A stretch of DNA of 64,000 nt from Owenia fusiformis (Eukaryota > Annelida > Polychaeta > Sabellida > Oweniidae), in the NCBI GenBank assembly GCA_903813345.2, contig CAIIXF020000002.1, positions 18,176,813 to 18,240,812 of the forward strand. The letters are read 5' to 3'. Positions within the stretch are counted from its first letter, which is position 1, and every line of letters begins with the position of its first letter. Position numbers and translations under genes: made by a program. The notes below the pieces were generated by a model. It saw only the letters and a list, made by a program, of their open reading frames with translations, searched no databases and was not told the origin of the DNA. Below, in pieces: positions 59,813 to 64,000 of this stretch.

Positions 59813-61770
59813 ATGCAAAAGGATGTCCAATATGTCTGCCACTGTATGTCATAATAGCTCTTAATAGCTCTGAATCACAGAAAAGTCATTACTGTACATT
59901 ATCATATGTATGCCTTCCTGTAACATTCGTCACCATTCACGAGTCATTCTAGCCATAATTTGATTATATATGCGCAATCAATGTAGAACCACGTACATTC
60001 CAATTTTGTATAAAAGCTTGATTTTCAGCGGTTTTTGGAACAATTCATACAAGACGGCCATTAAAAGTTAGTTTTTATGATAAAAACGAGAAATAAGGAA
60101 TTGTACCTACACAATGTAAAAATATAGATTTTAAGATAGTTATTTTGCAATTTCAAAAGCTGTTTTTCAAGGTAATATGCCACATTTCTTGCTCAAAGAA
60201 TAGAAATATGAAAACTTGCATTTTTTGACTTGAAATTTTATATACATGAACAGAAATGTGCTTTATACTCCCTAATTTTTATGACATTTGGTTCGTTCAT
60301 ATCTGATCTTTTAAGCAGAATATATGCGAGTGTACCATTTTTATTTGCCCACCCTGTATACACAAGTAATTGTGGGGATGATTTGAAAAATCAGTGGATA
60401 TGGATGGATATCCTGAAACAATAGATTGTTCCAAATGAGTTCTTGCACCTGGAGTTGAGAACACAAGCTGTACAAGCTACTACGCATACATTGGCTTTTT
60501 CGCGTACCTTGTTCCTACGCCACTGCAGCTGTGAAATAGTGATAGTGATAGTGAAATAGTGTAGTCGGCAAAATAAGGGGAATGTGTACATTGTCTGGCG
60601 AATGTAACAAATAGGCTTTGTGGTGACATTTCCTTTCCTTGACACTATGTAATAAATAAGTAGAAAATCATAAATGTGATGTCTTTCGTGATAAAAATTG
60701 AATTTGAACTCAGTGTTTTTTTAGAATTGGAGTTTGTTTGGGTACATAGGCATTTAAGACAGAGACAAACATCCAATGAAGCTATGTACTAAAAACTAAA
60801 GGAGACAGAATATTGAAGACATTAATTTCAGCAAACAGTGATTGAGACATTGATCAGCACAAGGAAAATGTTTGAAAAATTTTTAGTCAAAATACATGTA
60901 ATACTGTGAAAATATTGTATTGTAATATTTGATATTAATATTCTAAAGATTTGATACAACATATTAGTATCTATTGAATTTCTATGGGTACCAATAGGTA
61001 CAGTTGCTGAAAGTTGAATGTACAGTTTCTAAGGGGTCGGGTCAAAATATCGATGTCCATCAAAAAACGTAATTAATTTATTTAGTTTTCAACCCCCCTC
61101 CTCCCCCCCCCCCCTTGTAACGAAACCAAAAATGTTTAAAATTGAAATTCTCACCTTCATCTGCTGGTTGGGAATTGTTACAAGGAGTGTTTTTGGGTCC
61201 TGTGAGTGTAATCCGGCATTTGTAACATATAAATTAATAATCAGGGGGACCTTTGTGATATTTTTCTTTCCATAATAGACTAGATGCGAGTAGAAATAAT
61301 CTTGATTTACGTCATTCAATGTTCAAAATTCAGTCAAAGTGATGTCATATTTTAAATCTGCATGTAAAAGTACATCTAGAAATATGGTTTCAAAAATTGT
61401 TTATCAACTTTGAAAATTTAATTTTTTTGAAAATGTGACTTCTTGTTCGGGTTGATTCCCCATACACCCCATGTTACAAAACCACAAAAAAAATGAATCA
61501 TCTTTTCTTGTATTGGACAGATAACATTTTCTTTTACTGGACGTACTTCAATTTACACAACTATTAGATACACAAGGGTTATGTGAAAATTGAACCACGC
61601 AAATAGATGTAATTTAAGTTAAAGGGAACTTTCTACTATACCCGCCATGCTATCTGACCCGAACGAGCCACCTGGTGGTGAATCTGGTAACTACCTACTC
61701 GCATCTGCGTTATTTGCCAAGAATGTTAGATTTAGTTACTTTTCTCCTATTGACAGAAGTCCAAAAAACT
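59813..61770. other. Intergenic, no gene seen
   Basis: AT-rich. A C run lies at 61096-61113. Short frames on both strands resemble nothing known. Confidence 0.3.
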
Positions 61771-61775
61771 ATATA

Positions 61776-61872
61776 AGCTGTGTTCTCCACCACTTTTTTT
61801 GCAACTGAAAATGTTGCCTAATTCAATTTTGGATCTGTACAGCTAAAAATAAAAGTGGTGGAGAACACAGCT
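61776..61872. repeat. Hairpin with 22-bp exact arms
   Basis: AGCTGTGTTCTCCACCACTT at 61776 and AAGTGGTGGAGAACACAGCT ending at 61872 are exact complements around a loop of about 52 bases. Confidence 0.85.
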
Positions 61873-63964
61873 CACAGTGAATTTGTCCATTCAATGAACC
61901 ATGGTTCATGTTCAATTGAGACGGGTAAATAATGGGGATCTGGATTATAATCCCTTTTTATGCCACATATCATGCATCATCACACATAAATCTGCTGGAT
62001 ACATTTCAGTAGGGATTACATTATGCATAATTCACTTAAATACTACTAGAAAATTGTTTTTAGGCTTTATTTACTACATTTTCTAAAGAACACTAAATTT
62101 CACAAATAATTTGCAATGATGGGAGTGGTTACAGAAATGGGCCAGAAATCATATTTTTACAAAAATATTCACTATATTTTTCAAGAAAATGAAAATACAC
62201 ATATCAGTCAAGAATATTTTGATTTTTTTTCAAAAATCTATAATATCGTTTTCATGAATGATTTTTCTAAGTCCTTAAAGATATGCTAGGCAGATAAGTA
62301 GGTCAGTATTACATAATCATGAAATGAATAAGTCTGAAAATACAATTGGTCAGAATGTACTAAAACCTGCTTGAAACTAAAAAACATTGCATGCTCTATT
62401 CCACACAATTTGGAGGCTTTTGAAATTCGCAGTAACAATGAATAAGTGCCTGTATATAATCATTGCATAGAAAAAAAACACTTCGTGTAGTGTTTATCAG
62501 ATGTATTGAGTTGACTAAAATACTCCTTTGTTTACTATATACTGGACTACATACTGGCACCCTTACATATATGTTACAGTACATATTGTAGAATTAGCCC
62601 ATAAGAGCTTTGCAAAATCAACATCTTATACAATCAACGTCAAAGACGGCTTGCCCAACCTTACAGGCAAACTATTATAGACAAATTTGAAGATAAGACT
62701 GATATTGTCACATTGAATTATGAAAATAAGTAAATAATATTTTTGTAATATTTTGCACCGGTATAACCAGTCCCAGTAGAATAAAACACAGGGTTACCCT
62801 AAGTTGTAGAAACATGAATATGTTTCGTATAATTAATTAATTCATGTATCCCAAGGATTTCACCTGTTCCCTTCCTGCCCAAACCTTATTTTATTTTTGA
62901 TTTCTTACAATAAAGTAAACTACTCTTTTTGACATCTTATCATTTTTATTTCCACATAATATTGACGTGAGAACTCAAATGATCAATGGGAAAACAATGC
63001 TAAACTTGCACACTGAAATAGGTATTCCAGCAGGCCTAGGAAAATATGGCTAGAAAAAGATGCTACACGTCTACAGGTGGACAAACTATTCCCCCTGAAA
63101 AGTATTTTAAGGGTCAGATCACTAAATTCATGATTGTGTGCTGAAAAGCTGTTGAAAATGATTGTGTTGAAGAATTCATATTGCTTATTACGAGTGATTA
63201 TTTAGCATGTTACTGAATATCTCATCAAGTGACCTAAACTACAACAGCTAAAATAAGCATATCGAAATATTATAATTCGGTATGATTCGGAGAAGGGGAT
63301 TATACAGTTATAAGGGATTAGCAATTTATTTATTATCTTACAATTTAGCTCAATTCTTGAATTTGAAGATCTATTACCATATTGTTTAAAATGCATTATT
63401 ATCGATCGATCTGATGGTAAGAACTAGTATGTGATATGATCGATTTTACCTTTTTGTCGTCATTGCTGAGGAATACAATAATACCATTCCAATTAATGTT
63501 AACTCACTTATTGTATTACTTGTGCTTGATACACATGCTGGAAGATATGCTTTTAAAATTAGTAAACCATTACCAAAACTATGGTTACCCTGTAGTAGTG
63601 AGAGGCACATTAAAAATGAATATCACCCCCTTCAATCTATTTTTACAGGTTTTTATGATCATTTCACGTTTTTCTATATTTTGCGTAACCAGGACGGTGA
63701 ATTTTCTTTATTTTTCTTCAAACATTTCGTCTTACCAATAATGAAATTAAGAAAATCGCACCGCTACGTTTGAAATTAATTCAAATTGTGTCGTTTTTCC
63801 CATTGAGCTCCATTATAAAAATGAAATTTTCAAACTTAATTTTTTAAAATTCTACGTGGTGAAAAGTTGCATATTGAGTAGTTTAGTTAATGTTATGGTG
63901 TTAAAAATTCAAAACAAAAGGGAATAAAGAAAAAATGCCACAGAGAAGTCTCAATAGAGTCTCT
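61873..63964. other. Intergenic, no gene seen
   Basis: AT-rich. Two overlapping plus-strand frames at 63436-63773 are open for 80-100 codons but are low-complexity (F, L, I rich) and unrecognised. Confidence 0.3.
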
Positions 63965-63968
63965 TTAA

Positions 63969-64000
63969 AGGGTTCCGATTAGCATCCCGTATAAAAACAA
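63969..64000. mobile_element. End of a second TTAA-flanked element, cut by the window edge
   Basis: After TTAA at 63965-63968, 32 bases starting AGGGTTCCGATTAGC are the exact reverse complement of 11777-11808. The rest lies outside the window. Confidence 0.8.

Noticed and set aside
63436-63773. Two overlapping plus-strand frames of 101 and 83 codons
   Set aside because: Rich in F, L and I as expected for AT-rich DNA, mutually overlapping, and without recognisable motifs.
1-64000. CRISPR array
   Set aside because: All arrays are uniform tandem repeats or satellites in animal DNA with no unique spacers of constant length and no cas genes.
1-64000. tRNA, rRNA or snRNA genes
   Set aside because: I found no cloverleaf or conserved rRNA core by eye; a covariance-model search would be needed to exclude them.

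Overview
The window is animal nuclear DNA, AT-rich, with GT-AG introns, AATAAA polyadenylation signals, dense microsatellites and minisatellites, and many small inverted-repeat transposons. There are no bacterial-style operons, CRISPR arrays or recognisable rRNA or tRNA genes. The mix of repeats and the transposase family suggest a marine invertebrate. I cannot fix the phylum from the sequence alone.

The one gene I can read end to end is on the minus strand at 48,993-55,520. It has eight exons with consensus splice sites and matching phases, and gives 614 codons without a break. The product is a transposase of the IS630/Tc1/mariner kind: two N-terminal helix-turn-helix blocks, then a catalytic D-D-E triad at D271, D360 and E444, then an acidic linker and a C-terminal C4HC3 PHD finger. 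The 83-residue spacing between the second D and the E, together with the PHD finger, points to the DD82E/Sailor-like branch. A 24-bp satellite fills intron 1, and older repeats fill intron 6.

Layout. 1-2.3 kb: a 30-bp minisatellite and small hairpins. 2.4-6.3 kb: a palindromic repeat cluster, then a 2.46-kb foldback element with 300-bp arms. 6.8-9.4 kb: a complex satellite of about 190 bp with several monomer types. 9.4-19.4 kb: a chain of nested inverted-repeat elements, including a TTAA-flanked one inserted into a 36-bp minisatellite. 20.6-21.3 kb: a decayed LINE reverse transcriptase. 22-31 kb: inverted and tandem repeats plus exon-like units. 31.2-36.1 kb: a 39-bp minisatellite, a small MITE, a decayed mariner-type transposase and a three-unit repeat. 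38-46.6 kb: a second foldback, three copies of an element making 6-bp target duplications, several exon-like minus-strand segments, and a direct-then-inverted array. 49-55.5 kb: the PHD transposase gene. 56.8-56.9 kb: a probable plus-strand terminal exon. 57.2-59.8 kb: a TA-flanked MITE, a C-rich element and a third foldback. The rest, including most of 60-64 kb, is non-coding as far as I can see.

Beyond the transposase gene, the coding evidence is thin. A few short exon-like blocks with good splice sites lie on the minus strand between 23 and 44 kb. Some are duplicated copies of one another, so a lineage-specific gene with duplicated exons may run through this interval, but I cannot assemble it.
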